From the NCBI RefSeq assembly GCF_049959315.1, contig NZ_CP188201.1: 64,000 nucleotides of DNA. One strand, 5' to 3'. The notes under the pieces were generated by a model. The model worked only from the letters and a program-made list of their open reading frames with translations. It was not told the origin of the DNA and searched no databases. Below are positions 9,312-17,746 of this stretch, one piece after another. Position numbers and translations under genes: made by a program. Numbering within the stretch: the first letter of the stretch is position 1; each line of letters starts with the position of its first letter. Source of the DNA: Serratia proteamaculans_D (GTDB lineage: Bacteria > Pseudomonadota > Gammaproteobacteria > Enterobacterales > Enterobacteriaceae).

Positions 9312-10020
9312 TTTTAACCTTCGCCAACTGCTGTTTCACCATCGTTTCCAGCTCCTCGTAAGACACCGCCCCTGGCAACATCTGATCGCCGATCAGCGTC
9401 GCCGGCGTCCCCTGCACGCCCAATTTTTCTGCCAACTCCATGTTGGTGCGCAACGTGGTCATGCTCAGCTCACTCGGTGCCACCTCTTTCACCCCGGTTT
9501 TCTGCTGTGCCGCGGTAATGCTGGCGGTATCATGGAAACCTTTTTTCGCCATCAGCCGCTGGTGCAACGCCCAAAACTGGTCCGGATGCTGCTGCCAGGC
9601 AGTCAATGCCACCCGCGCCGAACTTACCGAGCTTTCGCCTTTGAACGGTAACAGTTTCACCACCAACGCCACATCCGGGTTCTCTTTAACGATTTTTTCC
9701 AGCATCGGATCAAAACGCTTGCAGTACGGACAGTTGTAATCGGTAAAGGTCACCAGCGTCAGTTTGGCGTTGGCCGCCCCCAGACGTGGGCTGGCTGGGT
9801 CTTCATATAAAGCTTTGGCGTTTTGCTTGATCGCCTGGCTGATTTGCTGGCTGGAGGTTTGCTGCTGCCAGGCATCCACCGCCTGCGCCAGAATATCCGG
9901 GTTCGACACCAGCGTTTCGCGGATCAGCTCTTTAATGCGCACTTCCTGCTCCGGGGTAAATGGGGCAGCGGCCCAGACAGGAGTGGCGATCAGCATCAGT
10001 AAAATCATTAATTTTTTCAT
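9304..10020 (-). CDS. scsC: Periplasmic DsbA-like thiol oxidoreductase/copper protein ScsC
   Basis: A 238-residue secreted protein with a signal peptide (MKKLMILLMLIATPVWA, cut near AAAP) and a DsbA/DsbG-type thioredoxin fold carrying the CPYC active site in TDYNCPYCKRF, about residue 100. A helical N-terminal region (PEQEVRIKELIRETLVSNPD) matches the oligomerisation segment of ScsC/Com1-type proteins. Salmonella ScsC binds copper and is kept reduced by ScsB. Its ATG overlaps the scsB stop (ATGA), indicating translational coupling. Confidence 0.88.
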   Translation of the reverse strand: MKKLMILLMLIATPVWAAAPFTPEQEVRIKELIRETLVSNPDILAQAVDAWQQQTSSQQISQAIKQNAKALYEDPASPRLGAANAKLTLVTFTDYNCPYCKRFDPMLEKIVKENPDVALVVKLLPFKGESSVSSARVALTAWQQHPDQFWALHQRLMAKKGFHDTASITAAQQKTGVKEVAPSELSMTTLRTNMELAEKLGVQGTPATLIGDQMLPGAVSYEELETMVKQQLAKVKNG

Positions 10021-12053
10021 TGTGAATTTCCTTTGGCGGCGGACAGGGTTTGCAATACGGCATCGCGGGTCAACAACGGGGACAACACCACGCCGTCGCG
10101 ATTGCCGGGGCCATAGATTTGGTTAAAAGGCACGGCGACGCTGCCGCGTTGTTGCAGGAAAGCACTAATTTCGGCCGATGGACGGCTCCAGTCTCCCCGC
10201 AGGGCGACAACGTCCTCGGCGCTCAGCGCTTTTTGCACATCATCGCGCAGCAGTACGTTGAATTTGTTGGCTTTACAGGTCACACACCAGTCAGCGGTGA
10301 CGTCGACAAACACCCGCTTGTTCTGGGCCAGCGCCTGGGTGATCGCCTCCTCGCTCAGCGGTTGCCAGGCCACATTGTCATGCAGTGGCTGACGCCACAG
10401 CCCGGCAGTCAGCGAACCGGCCAATAGCACCACTCCAACCAACACCAGGGTACCGGCTGCCAGCTTGGCCGCCAGGCGAACCCCATGTTGCCAACCGACC
10501 GCCAGCAACAGGGCCAGCAGCGCGATAACCCCCACCACCAGCGTCGGAACGCCACCGATATGGTTGGTCATCAGGCTTAGCAACCACAATGAAGAAGCCA
10601 GCATCAGCAGGCCCATTACCAGTCGCAGGCTGTTCATCCAGCGTCCCGGACGAGGTAAACGCAGTGCCAGCGCCGGCCAGGCGGCAATCAACAGCCAGGG
10701 CAGACTCATCCCGATGCCCAGCGCGACAAACATGCCCCACAGCACCGGCAACGGCGCGGCCAGAGCAAAGGCCACCGCGGTACCCAGGAAAGGCGCGGAA
10801 CATGGCGTCGCCAGCAAGGTAGCGAAAGCGCCCTGCCAGAAATGCCCACTCAGGCCGCGACCGTTATGGGTCGCCAGTTTGGTATTCAGCGAAGAGGAAA
10901 GCTGCAGATGGAACAGACCGAACAGGTTAGCGCTGAATAACAGCGTCACCAGCACCATAAAACCGATAAACCATGGGTTTTGGAACTGAATGCCCCAGCC
11001 CAGCGCCTGGTTGCTCAGTCGCAGCAGCGTCATCAGCAACGCCAGCGCCATAAACGACGCCACAATGCCCAGCGACGAGGCCAGGAACTGCAGCCGAATA
11101 CTGTGCCGGTCACGCTGTTCGACCTGCAAAATCGAACCCAGTTTGATGCCCAATACCGGCAGTACGCACGGCATCAGGTTGAGGATCAAGCCACCGGCCA
11201 GCGCCATCAGCACCGCCTGCCACAGCGAGAAACTCGCCGCAACCGGTGAAGCCAGTGGCCCTTCAATAGGTAACGTCACCTGTTGCGCCACGCCGCCGTC
11301 ACCGATCACCAACGTCAAGGTTTTGCCACGCAGATCCGGTGCGCTATCACCCCAGCCATCACTAACTGGCACCCGCGCGAACATCCGCGTACCGTCACTG
11401 CTGACCTTCGGTTTGCCGAGGTCGGCATTCTCCAGCGTATCGAAGAACAGCACAGGCTGCTGCCAACCGGCGGCTCGCTCGGCGCTGATCTGCAGTTCCC
11501 CGTTCTGATAACCGGCTTTAATGCTCTCCACCAGTCCATCGGCAATAGGTACCTGCCCCATGGCCTGGGCAAAGTCATGGGTAAACTGCGCGTCGGACGG
11601 CGCGTCCAGATCCAGACTGAACGGGTAGTCGGTCAAAATGCAGACGTTGCTGCAGGTAGACAGCGTCAGCGTGCCCGCCAACTGGCGTGGCACAGTGCCT
11701 TTCATCACCAGCGGCAGCTCAACCCGGTCGTGATAACCCTGGGTGGAAATACCGGCAACGTCAAAACGCTGCGGAGTCGGCCAGTACCAGGTTGCCGGCG
11801 GTGGATTACCCTGCCAGGCGATGGTCGGCGCAATACCGCCTTCCCCCGGCGAACGCCAGTAGGTTTTCCAGCCTTTTTGCAGCTCGATGGCCAGCAGCAA
11901 ACGGGTTTCTCCGCTGTGCGAGGTATCGGCGCGCAGCCGCACCTTGGCGTGATCGTTAGTCGGACTTTGTAACCAGCCGCTGTCCGCCGCCTGCAAAACA
12001 GGTAGCCACAGCAGTAACAGGCAGGCTAATGCCGACCTGATGATATTCAACAT
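10017..12053 (-). CDS. scsB: Transmembrane thiol reductase ScsB (DsbD-like)
   Basis: About 678 residues from the ATG at 12053, chosen for its GGAG site 6 bases upstream and the signal peptide MLNIIRSALACLLLLWLPVLQA. It has a periplasmic N-terminal domain (25-270), a DsbD-like core of about eight helices (280-560, with PCVLPVLGIKLGS and TPCSAPFLG carrying the membrane cysteines), and a C-terminal thioredoxin domain with CVTC at 590-593. It passes electrons from cytosolic thioredoxin to ScsC and probably ScsD. It lies 50 bases after scsA. Confidence 0.9.
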   Translation of the reverse strand: MLNIIRSALACLLLLWLPVLQAADSGWLQSPTNDHAKVRLRADTSHSGETRLLLAIELQKGWKTYWRSPGEGGIAPTIAWQGNPPPATWYWPTPQRFDVAGISTQGYHDRVELPLVMKGTVPRQLAGTLTLSTCSNVCILTDYPFSLDLDAPSDAQFTHDFAQAMGQVPIADGLVESIKAGYQNGELQISAERAAGWQQPVLFFDTLENADLGKPKVSSDGTRMFARVPVSDGWGDSAPDLRGKTLTLVIGDGGVAQQVTLPIEGPLASPVAASFSLWQAVLMALAGGLILNLMPCVLPVLGIKLGSILQVEQRDRHSIRLQFLASSLGIVASFMALALLMTLLRLSNQALGWGIQFQNPWFIGFMVLVTLLFSANLFGLFHLQLSSSLNTKLATHNGRGLSGHFWQGAFATLLATPCSAPFLGTAVAFALAAPLPVLWGMFVALGIGMSLPWLLIAAWPALALRLPRPGRWMNSLRLVMGLLMLASSLWLLSLMTNHIGGVPTLVVGVIALLALLLAVGWQHGVRLAAKLAAGTLVLVGVVLLAGSLTAGLWRQPLHDNVAWQPLSEEAITQALAQNKRVFVDVTADWCVTCKANKFNVLLRDDVQKALSAEDVVALRGDWSRPSAEISAFLQQRGSVAVPFNQIYGPGNRDGVVLSPLLTRDAVLQTLSAAKGNSQ

Positions 12054-12103
12054 GTTTTTTCTCCATAAATGAATCAATCAACCAAAACAGACGGGTGATG
12101 AAC

Positions 12104-12469
12104 TCATTCACGGAACACGCATAATCGCAGATGCACCCTGAGGGTGGTGGGGGAAATAACTCTGGGAGGGGGAATTCGCAGACGCGCGGCCACCGTGGGG
12201 GCCAACAACACCAGCAACATGCCAAGGCCGAACAGCAGGGTTTCGAACATCACCGGTGGCGAGGCCAACAAGGATTTGGCACTCAGTTCGCAGGGCGTGG
12301 GTTGCAGTTCGGCGGCATCATCGGTGGCAGAGGTGAGCGTGCTGGCGACAGGCAGGCCCACAACTTGCTGCAACGCATGCAGGCTCGCCATACGCTGAGT
12401 CATGCAGGTCAATACGACCAGGCAAGCCAGGCATAAGAACCATTTCGCAATCCGCTGCTGTTTAACCAT
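12104..12469 (-). CDS. scsA: Copper-tolerance protein ScsA (DUF2946-like)
   Basis: A 121-residue protein, first gene of scsABCD, with GAGGA before the ATG. It has two hydrophobic segments (about 8-24 and 75-95), a single Cys after the first segment (TPCEL) and a short basic C-terminal tail ending in FRE. The biochemical role of ScsA is not known. The symbol rests on position in front of scsB and on size. A second protein of similar layout and the same FRE tail precedes the Cus operon at 26.3 kb. Confidence 0.75.
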   Translation of the reverse strand: MVKQQRIAKWFLCLACLVVLTCMTQRMASLHALQQVVGLPVASTLTSATDDAAELQPTPCELSAKSLLASPPVMFETLLFGLGMLLVLLAPTVAARLRIPPPRVISPTTLRVHLRLCVFRE

Positions 12470-12648
12470 GCCGTCCTCAATTCCAAGTCTGCGCTTATCT
12501 TAGCGGCGCAGACGCTTTTAGCAATGTTTTGCCTGTAAAGAAATGTCTGAGGACGGTATTGGTCGCGGCCGTTTACAGGTATCATAAGCACAATCCTGCG
12601 CTTTTCGCCGGGTACGACGATTATTCTACACAGCGAAGGACAGGTGAT

Positions 12649-13677
12649 ATGCAACCTTTGAGTGGACCGGGCACCCCGATCGCCAGCGATCGTTCCCCTA
12701 GCACGGACAAAACCACAGCCACTGACGGTAGCCCGCTCTCCCCGGCACAACGCACCACGCTGGAGAAGCTGGTCGTCAAGATCATGGCGCTCAGCCCGGC
12801 CAAGTCCGCAGAGATTTGGGTCACGCTGCGTCATGACCTGCAAACGGACAACAACAGTGAGCTTCTGGCACGCCATTTCCAACCGGCCGAGCAACTGTTG
12901 CAAAACCGTCTGGCGCAGGTGCAGCAGAGCCATGCCAATCGCCAATTGTTGCAGCAACTCACCGATCTGCTGCCGCAGGGCAATAACCGCCAGGCCGTCA
13001 GCGACTTTATTCGCCAGCAGTTTGGCCATACGGTGCTGAGTCAATTGAGCCACCCACAGTTGCAGCAGGTACTGAACCTGTTGCAGACCGGCAGCCTGAC
13101 CATTCCGCTCCCGCAACAAACCACCACCAGCGATCGTCCGCTGCTGCCTGCCGAACACCAGAGCCTGCAACTGCAGGTGACCAAGCTGAGCGCCGCCACC
13201 GGCGAATCACCGGTCAAAATTTGGCAAACGCTGTTTGATCTCAGCGGGGTAAAAACCAACGATCCACTGCCGGCTCGCCATTTCCAACTGCTTAACCAGT
13301 TTTTGCAGGTGAAGGTAGCGCTGAGTCCACAAACCGCACCGACGCTGAACAACCTGTTGGCTGCACTTAAACACCCTGCGGATCCGCAGGAGCAGCAACA
13401 GTTGAATGACTACTGTCAGTCACGTTTTCACTGCAATGCCGGCGCACCGCTGACCCATCCGCAGATGAGCGACCTGATCAACCAGCTGTTTGCGCGCCGT
13501 CTGGAAAAGACCGGTCCGGCACAGCCGCTGTCCATCAGCCACGTCGAGCCGCAGCCGTTGCTCAACCCACTGATTGCCGCCCTGCCCCAACCGCTGCAAA
13601 AAGCGCTGAGCAAACCGGCCGTGGCGTTTATCCTGTTTATTCTGGTGCTGGCCCTGGTATTGGCGCTGGTGTTTTAA
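12649..13677 (+). CDS. flk: Flagellar biosynthesis regulator Flk
   Basis: A 342-residue tail-anchored inner-membrane protein that, in Salmonella and E. coli, prevents premature secretion of late flagellar substrates during hook assembly. The ATG at 12649 follows GAAGGACAGGTGAT; 40 in-frame upstream codons are not likely translated. Two related domains of about 120 residues are visible (about 25-140 and 160-280), each with an LARHFQ/PARHFQ core preceded by an IW motif. One C-terminal membrane helix (about 318-341) ends the protein. The sequence DRPLLPAEH joining the repeats is as in E. coli Flk. No other flagellar genes are in the window. Confidence 0.9.
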   Translation: MQPLSGPGTPIASDRSPSTDKTTATDGSPLSPAQRTTLEKLVVKIMALSPAKSAEIWVTLRHDLQTDNNSELLARHFQPAEQLLQNRLAQVQQSHANRQLLQQLTDLLPQGNNRQAVSDFIRQQFGHTVLSQLSHPQLQQVLNLLQTGSLTIPLPQQTTTSDRPLLPAEHQSLQLQVTKLSAATGESPVKIWQTLFDLSGVKTNDPLPARHFQLLNQFLQVKVALSPQTAPTLNNLLAALKHPADPQEQQQLNDYCQSRFHCNAGAPLTHPQMSDLINQLFARRLEKTGPAQPLSISHVEPQPLLNPLIAALPQPLQKALSKPAVAFILFILVLALVLALVF

Positions 13678-13681
13678 CCCC

Positions 13682-13822
13682 TCAGGCGCAGCCGCAGTCT
13701 TCTCCGGCAGCACTGCCCAACAGCGATCCCGGCTGTTCACCGGTGGCCAATGGATGGCCATCGCGTAGCCAGAAGTCCAACCAGCCAATCAGCTCTTTCA
13801 CCCGGAACCCCTGTTGCGCCAG
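13682..13822 (-). pseudogene. Remnant of a rhodanese-like protein gene (C-terminal 46 codons)
   Basis: On the minus strand, 46 codons up to a TGA at 13682-13684 encode LAQQGFRVKELIGWLDFW, which matches the last helix of single-domain rhodanese proteins, and end in a Cys-rich tail (EDCGCA). Immediately upstream in frame is a stop codon (13823-13825). No start codon, ribosome site or catalytic Cys loop is found before the next gene. The front of the gene appears deleted. The fragment lies 4 bases after the flk stop. Confidence 0.65.
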
Positions 13823-13883
13823 TCACGCGATGGCTGGGGCCGATCTCACCCGTTATAAGCTGATAACTCCGCTTGCGATTAAA

Positions 13884-14780
13884 TTACTGCTCGGTCAGCC
13901 GCAGTTCGGCAACCACCGGCAGGTGATCGCTGACCGCCGGCCAGTGAATGCCGTTCCAGTCGCCACTGGCGTTCGGCACCGTCAGGCTGTCCAGGTGCCA
14001 GCGCTGGGCATTGCCGCTAAAGATGTAGTCGACCTTGATTTCGGCATTTTCCGCCGGCCAGCTACGGCCATCTTGCGCGGCAGGCATGATGTCGTTCCAG
14101 TAGCGACTCAGTTCAGTCCAGGTAACGCTGCCCGGAACGTCGTTCATGTCGCCAAACAGCAGCTTGATACCGCGCATTTCGATGGTGCGATCGTTCAACT
14201 CGCGAACCTGCTCCAAACGCATTGCCGGATCTTCTTTAGTGTCCAGATGGGTGTTGATCAGCGTAATCGGCGCCGGGAACTCGGGCACGTCGGTCTGGGC
14301 GCTGAAGGCAATGCGTTGTTCACGCTGACCGGAAGGCAGCGGGTAAATCTTGCTGTTATGCAGCGGATATTTTGACAGGAACGCCAGGCCATATTCACCG
14401 CCGTCATAATCAATCGCGCGGCCAAAAACCACGTGCATACCGGTCAGTTTGGCCAGTTCTGCAGCCTGATCCAGCTTGCCGCTGCGGCCGGTCAGCTTGT
14501 CCACTTCCTGCAGCGCCACCACATCAGCGTTCATCGCCTTGATCGCCTTGGCGATGGCGGTCATATCACTGACTTTACCGGCGGCAATATTAAAACTGGC
14601 GACGCGGATCTTCGGTGCCTGCTCCAGGCTATAGGTTTTGTTCTTCAGGCCGCCAAGCGCGCTGGCCACTTCGCGGCTATTGGCGTTGCTGTTGGCATGA
14701 CCTGCGTCGGTGGAGGACCAGGCAGCCTGAGATATTCCCAGGGATAACAAAGTAATAAGCAAAGCATGACGTGAGCGCAT
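13884..14780 (-). CDS. Secreted endonuclease/exonuclease/phosphatase (EEP) family protein
   Basis: About 298 residues from the ATG at 14780, which has AAAGGAG 6 bases upstream and opens a signal peptide (MRSRHALLITLLSLGISQAA). The EEP/DNase I-like fold is visible: RVASFNIAAG, ALQEVDKLTGRSG with the metal-binding Glu, NTHLDTKED, GDMNDVPGS, and SDHLPVVAEL with the catalytic Asp-His pair. The family cleaves phosphodiesters or phosphomonoesters. Signal peptide and fold suggest a periplasmic or secreted enzyme; the substrate (nucleic acid or phospholipid head group) is unknown. Confidence 0.85.
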   Translation of the reverse strand: MRSRHALLITLLSLGISQAAWSSTDAGHANSNANSREVASALGGLKNKTYSLEQAPKIRVASFNIAAGKVSDMTAIAKAIKAMNADVVALQEVDKLTGRSGKLDQAAELAKLTGMHVVFGRAIDYDGGEYGLAFLSKYPLHNSKIYPLPSGQREQRIAFSAQTDVPEFPAPITLINTHLDTKEDPAMRLEQVRELNDRTIEMRGIKLLFGDMNDVPGSVTWTELSRYWNDIMPAAQDGRSWPAENAEIKVDYIFSGNAQRWHLDSLTVPNASGDWNGIHWPAVSDHLPVVAELRLTEQ

Positions 14781-15222
14781 GAATTCTCCTTTAGCGTTCA
14801 GATTTTTGTTGGGGCATCCACACCCCAGAGCTAACAACGATTTTGCCGCAGTTACCCGCGACTATTTCCTAGTTGCCCCGCTATTTTTTTATTCTGCGCG
14901 GTGTCTCGCATTCCGACGGCGAAAGCATTGCGCCATTGGACAACCGGCTGATTTAGCATTTGCCCCGTAAACCCTCACCCCCTCGAGCGGGGATATAAGG
15001 GAAGCTAATCAGGTGTTTTCTGCGGGGGTACATAGGTTTTCAGTGTTTCGATTGCAGCATCACCAGCCCTACAAGTGAAATAAGAGCACGACTAAAATGG
15101 GCAACTCATTTGCTGGCCTAATGGCGACGGCGAAGATAACCGGTCAATTTATAGTGATGCACATTTTCTGGTCAAAGGCTTCCTAAGGTCATACAGTACA
15201 AGCTGATTATTGGTGAGCGTCC
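14781..15222. other. Intergenic region upstream of tnpB, probably containing the element's left end
   Basis: No gene is supported here. The first part holds the EEP gene promoter. A small hairpin-forming stretch (CCCC, CTCGAG centre, CGGGG) at about 14982-14996 and the following 200 bases could include the left end of the tnpB element. I could not fix a boundary or target-adjacent motif without an empty-site comparison. Confidence 0.35.
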
Positions 15223-16389
15223 ATGATGAAAAGAGCCACTAAAGTACGCCTGTACCCGACCACCGAACAGGAAGCATTTTTAAATGCTCAGTTCGGCGCG
15301 GTGCGTTTTGCGTACAACAAAGCTCTGCATATCAGCCGCCACAGGTACCAGCGGCACAGTGTATCGGTCAGTATTAAGCGTGACCTGAAACCGTTACTGG
15401 CGGTAGGAAAAAGGTCCCGCCGTTACAGTTGGCTGAAAGAATACGACTCACTGGCGCTACAGCAGGCGGTGATTAATCTTGATACCGCTTTTGGACACTT
15501 TTTCAAGCGACGCGCTCGTTTCCCTGCCTTTAAGCGCAAGCAGGGCAAACAATCCAGCTATCACCCCAACGGCAAAGTGTTAACTGATGCTATTCAGTTG
15601 CCAAAAATGGCACCGATTAAAGCCATCATTCATCGCGGTATTATCGGGAAGGTGTCCAGCATCACCGTCAGCCGTGGCACGACAGGAAAATATTACGCCG
15701 CCATACTCTGTGACGATGGGCTGGCCGCGCCAGCCAAACCCGCACTGATAACCAGCGTAACCGGTTGTGATTTGGGGCTGTCCCATTACCTCATTCAGTC
15801 TAATGGCGAAAAAACAGCCAACCCGCGTCCCCTGGTACGCGCCAGCCGTAATCTGCGGCGTAAACAAAAGTCGCTATCCCGGAAAATAAAAGGCAGTGCA
15901 AACCGGACAAAAGCGTGCTTACTGGTGGCGAAATGTCACGAGCATGTGGTGAATGCCCGCGCTGACTTCCAGCATAAATTGTCTCGGACACTGATTGACG
16001 AAAGCCAAGCGGTCATTGTTGAGACACTGAAAGCAGCAAACATGATGAAAAATCACCGGCTGGCGCGGCACATTGCGGATGCGCCGTGGTCAGGATTTAT
16101 CATGAAACTGGAATACAAAGCGGAGCAGGCTGGCAAACATCTGGTGAAAATTGATCAATGGTTTGCCAGCTCTAAAAACTGCCATTGCTGCGGTTATAAA
16201 ATGGCGGAAATGCCGCTGAATAAACGTATCTGGCCATGTCCGGCCTGTGGTGTCGTCGAACATGACCGCGATATCAATGCGGCCATCAACATCCAGCGCA
16301 AGGGCATAACGGATTTACAGGCGGCGGGACTCGTCGTTTCTGCCCACGGAGGCCAGCGTAAATCCGTCGTACAGACGGTTGCGGCCTGA
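15223..16389 (+). CDS. tnpB: RNA-guided endonuclease TnpB (IS200/IS605 OrfB)
   Basis: An intact 388-residue TnpB. The N-terminal helix-turn-helix/wedge region (1-170) begins MKRATKVRLYPTTEQE. The RuvC-like nuclease has all three acidic residues: D183 (GCDLGLSHY), E267 (VIVETLKA) and D350 (HDRDINAA). The zinc ribbon has C320/C323 and C339/C342. TnpB proteins use an omega RNA from the element's right end to cut DNA next to a target motif, favouring retention of the element. ATG at 15223 or 15226 could start it. It looks active by these residues; no TnpA is encoded next to it. Confidence 0.9.
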   Translation: MMKRATKVRLYPTTEQEAFLNAQFGAVRFAYNKALHISRHRYQRHSVSVSIKRDLKPLLAVGKRSRRYSWLKEYDSLALQQAVINLDTAFGHFFKRRARFPAFKRKQGKQSSYHPNGKVLTDAIQLPKMAPIKAIIHRGIIGKVSSITVSRGTTGKYYAAILCDDGLAAPAKPALITSVTGCDLGLSHYLIQSNGEKTANPRPLVRASRNLRRKQKSLSRKIKGSANRTKACLLVAKCHEHVVNARADFQHKLSRTLIDESQAVIVETLKAANMMKNHRLARHIADAPWSGFIMKLEYKAEQAGKHLVKIDQWFASSKNCHCCGYKMAEMPLNKRIWPCPACGVVEHDRDINAAINIQRKGITDLQAAGLVVSAHGGQRKSVVQTVAA

Positions 16390-16430
16390 GAAGTGGGAAG
16401 CCTCGCCGTTTACGGCGGGGAGCAGCCACC
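15223..16430 (+). mobile_element. Solo tnpB element of the IS200/IS605 family (IS1341 group)
   Basis: The element carries only tnpB and no tnpA. The right end is marked by a hairpin (CCTCGCCG, loop TTTA, CGGCGGGG; 16401-16420, one G-U pair) followed by AGCAGCCAC, the usual layout of the right end of such elements. The left boundary is not determined, so the start given is that of tnpB. It sits between the EEP gene and pepT and interrupts neither. Confidence 0.7.
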
Positions 16431-16432
16431 AT
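16260..16432 (+). ncRNA. Predicted omega RNA scaffold overlapping the tnpB 3' end
   Basis: In this family the guide RNA scaffold spans the 3' part of tnpB and the right-end hairpin, with the guide copied from flanking DNA. Here the hairpin at 16401-16420 lies 11 bases after the tnpB stop. The guide would begin near 16431 (CATTAAAACCGATAG). The 5' limit is arbitrary, and the call is by family analogy plus the hairpin. Confidence 0.45.
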
Positions 16433-16467
16433 TAAAACCGATAGACCGCTTACCGAGAGGAACCCGC

Positions 16468-17700
16468 ATGACCAGCGCCATAGCCGAACAGCTCACCGAA
16501 CGTTTCTTCCGCTATCTGGCGGTAACCAGCCAGAGCGATGCCGCCGCCACAGCCCTGCCCAGTACGCCGGGTCAGCACGATATGGCCAAATTGCTGGCAG
16601 CCGAACTGCGCGAATTGGGAATGGCTGATGTGCAAATTGATGAGCACGCCACCGTTACCGCACGTAAACCCGGCAACCAGCCCGGTGCACCGCGCATCGG
16701 TTTTATTACCCATATCGATACCGTTGACGTAGGCCTGTCGGCAGAAATTCACCCGCAGCGCCTGCGCTTTAGCGGCCAGGATCTGTGCCTGAACGCAGAG
16801 CATGACATCTGGCTACGCACCGCCGAGCATCCGGAGATCCTGGCCTACCCGAATGAAGAGATTATTTTCAGCGACGGGACCAGCGTACTCGGCGCCGATA
16901 ACAAGGCGGCGGTGACGGTAGTGATGACCCTTCTGGCTAACCTGAGTGCCACCGACCGTCACGGCGATATCCTGGTGGCCTTTGTGCCGGATGAAGAAAT
17001 TGGCCTGCGCGGTGCCAAGGCACTGGATCTGGCACGCTTTGACGTAGACTTCGCCTATACCATCGACTGCTGCGAACTGGGCGAAGTGGTGTATGAAAAC
17101 TTCAACGCCGCGGCAGCGGAAATCCGCATTGAGGGGGTGACCGCCCACCCGATGTCGGCCAAGAATGTGTTGATCAACCCGATTCGTATCGCCAACGACA
17201 TCATCAATCAGTTCGACAGCCGGGACACCCCGGAGCATACCGAGGGGCGTGAAGGCTACTTCTGGTTCAACGACCTGACGGCCAATGCCAACCTCGCCAC
17301 GCTGAAAGTGTCAGTCCGTGATTTTGATTTGGCGAGTTTCAATGCGCGTAAAGAACGTATTCAGGAAGTGGTTCGGCAAGTGGCGGCAAACTACCCGCGA
17401 GCTAAAGTCAGCTGCAGCGTCACGGATATCTACAGCAATATCAGCAACTCTATCGGCGAAGACCAACGCGCCATAGAACTGATTTTCGGCGCACTCGCCG
17501 CCCACGGTATTCCGCCAAAGGTGATCCCGATGCGCGGGGGGACCGACGGTGCGGCGCTATCGAGCCGCGGGCTGGTGACCCCTAACTACTTCACCGGTGC
17601 GCACAATTTCCATTCGCGCTTTGAATTTCTGCCGGTCAGCGCCTTTGTGAAGTCCTATCAGGTCACCCGCAGCATCTGTTTGCTGGCCGCACGCGGCTAA
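16468..17700 (+). CDS. pepT: Peptidase T (tripeptide aminopeptidase)
   Basis: A 410-residue cytosolic M20 zinc aminopeptidase that removes the N-terminal residue of tripeptides. The ATG at 16468 follows GAGAGG; earlier in-frame codons run back into the tnpB right end. Metal and catalytic residues are visible in FITHIDTVD, GADNKAAVT and PDEEIGLRGAK (general-base Glu pair), and in the C-terminal GAHNFHSRFEF. Length matches E. coli PepT (408). With the tnpB element directly upstream, the promoter may lie in or near that insertion. Confidence 0.93.
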   Translation: MTSAIAEQLTERFFRYLAVTSQSDAAATALPSTPGQHDMAKLLAAELRELGMADVQIDEHATVTARKPGNQPGAPRIGFITHIDTVDVGLSAEIHPQRLRFSGQDLCLNAEHDIWLRTAEHPEILAYPNEEIIFSDGTSVLGADNKAAVTVVMTLLANLSATDRHGDILVAFVPDEEIGLRGAKALDLARFDVDFAYTIDCCELGEVVYENFNAAAAEIRIEGVTAHPMSAKNVLINPIRIANDIINQFDSRDTPEHTEGREGYFWFNDLTANANLATLKVSVRDFDLASFNARKERIQEVVRQVAANYPRAKVSCSVTDIYSNISNSIGEDQRAIELIFGALAAHGIPPKVIPMRGGTDGAALSSRGLVTPNYFTGAHNFHSRFEFLPVSAFVKSYQVTRSICLLAARG

Positions 17701-17715
17701 CGGCTGCTCCAAAGG

Positions 17716-17746
17716 AGAGCGGTATTTCAAGTGGAAATATCGCTCT
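17716..17746. terminator. Shared hairpin between convergent pepT and ybiR
   Basis: A 13-base stem with one mismatch-type pair (AGAGCGGTATTTC, loop AAGT, GGAAATATCGCTCT) touches the ybiR stop codon. It can serve transcription from both sides. Confidence 0.7.

Noticed and set aside
12131..12436. Plus-strand 101-codon frame opposite scsA
   Set aside because: It is Gly/Arg/Gln-rich antisense sequence; scsA has a proper ribosome site, membrane segments and operon context.
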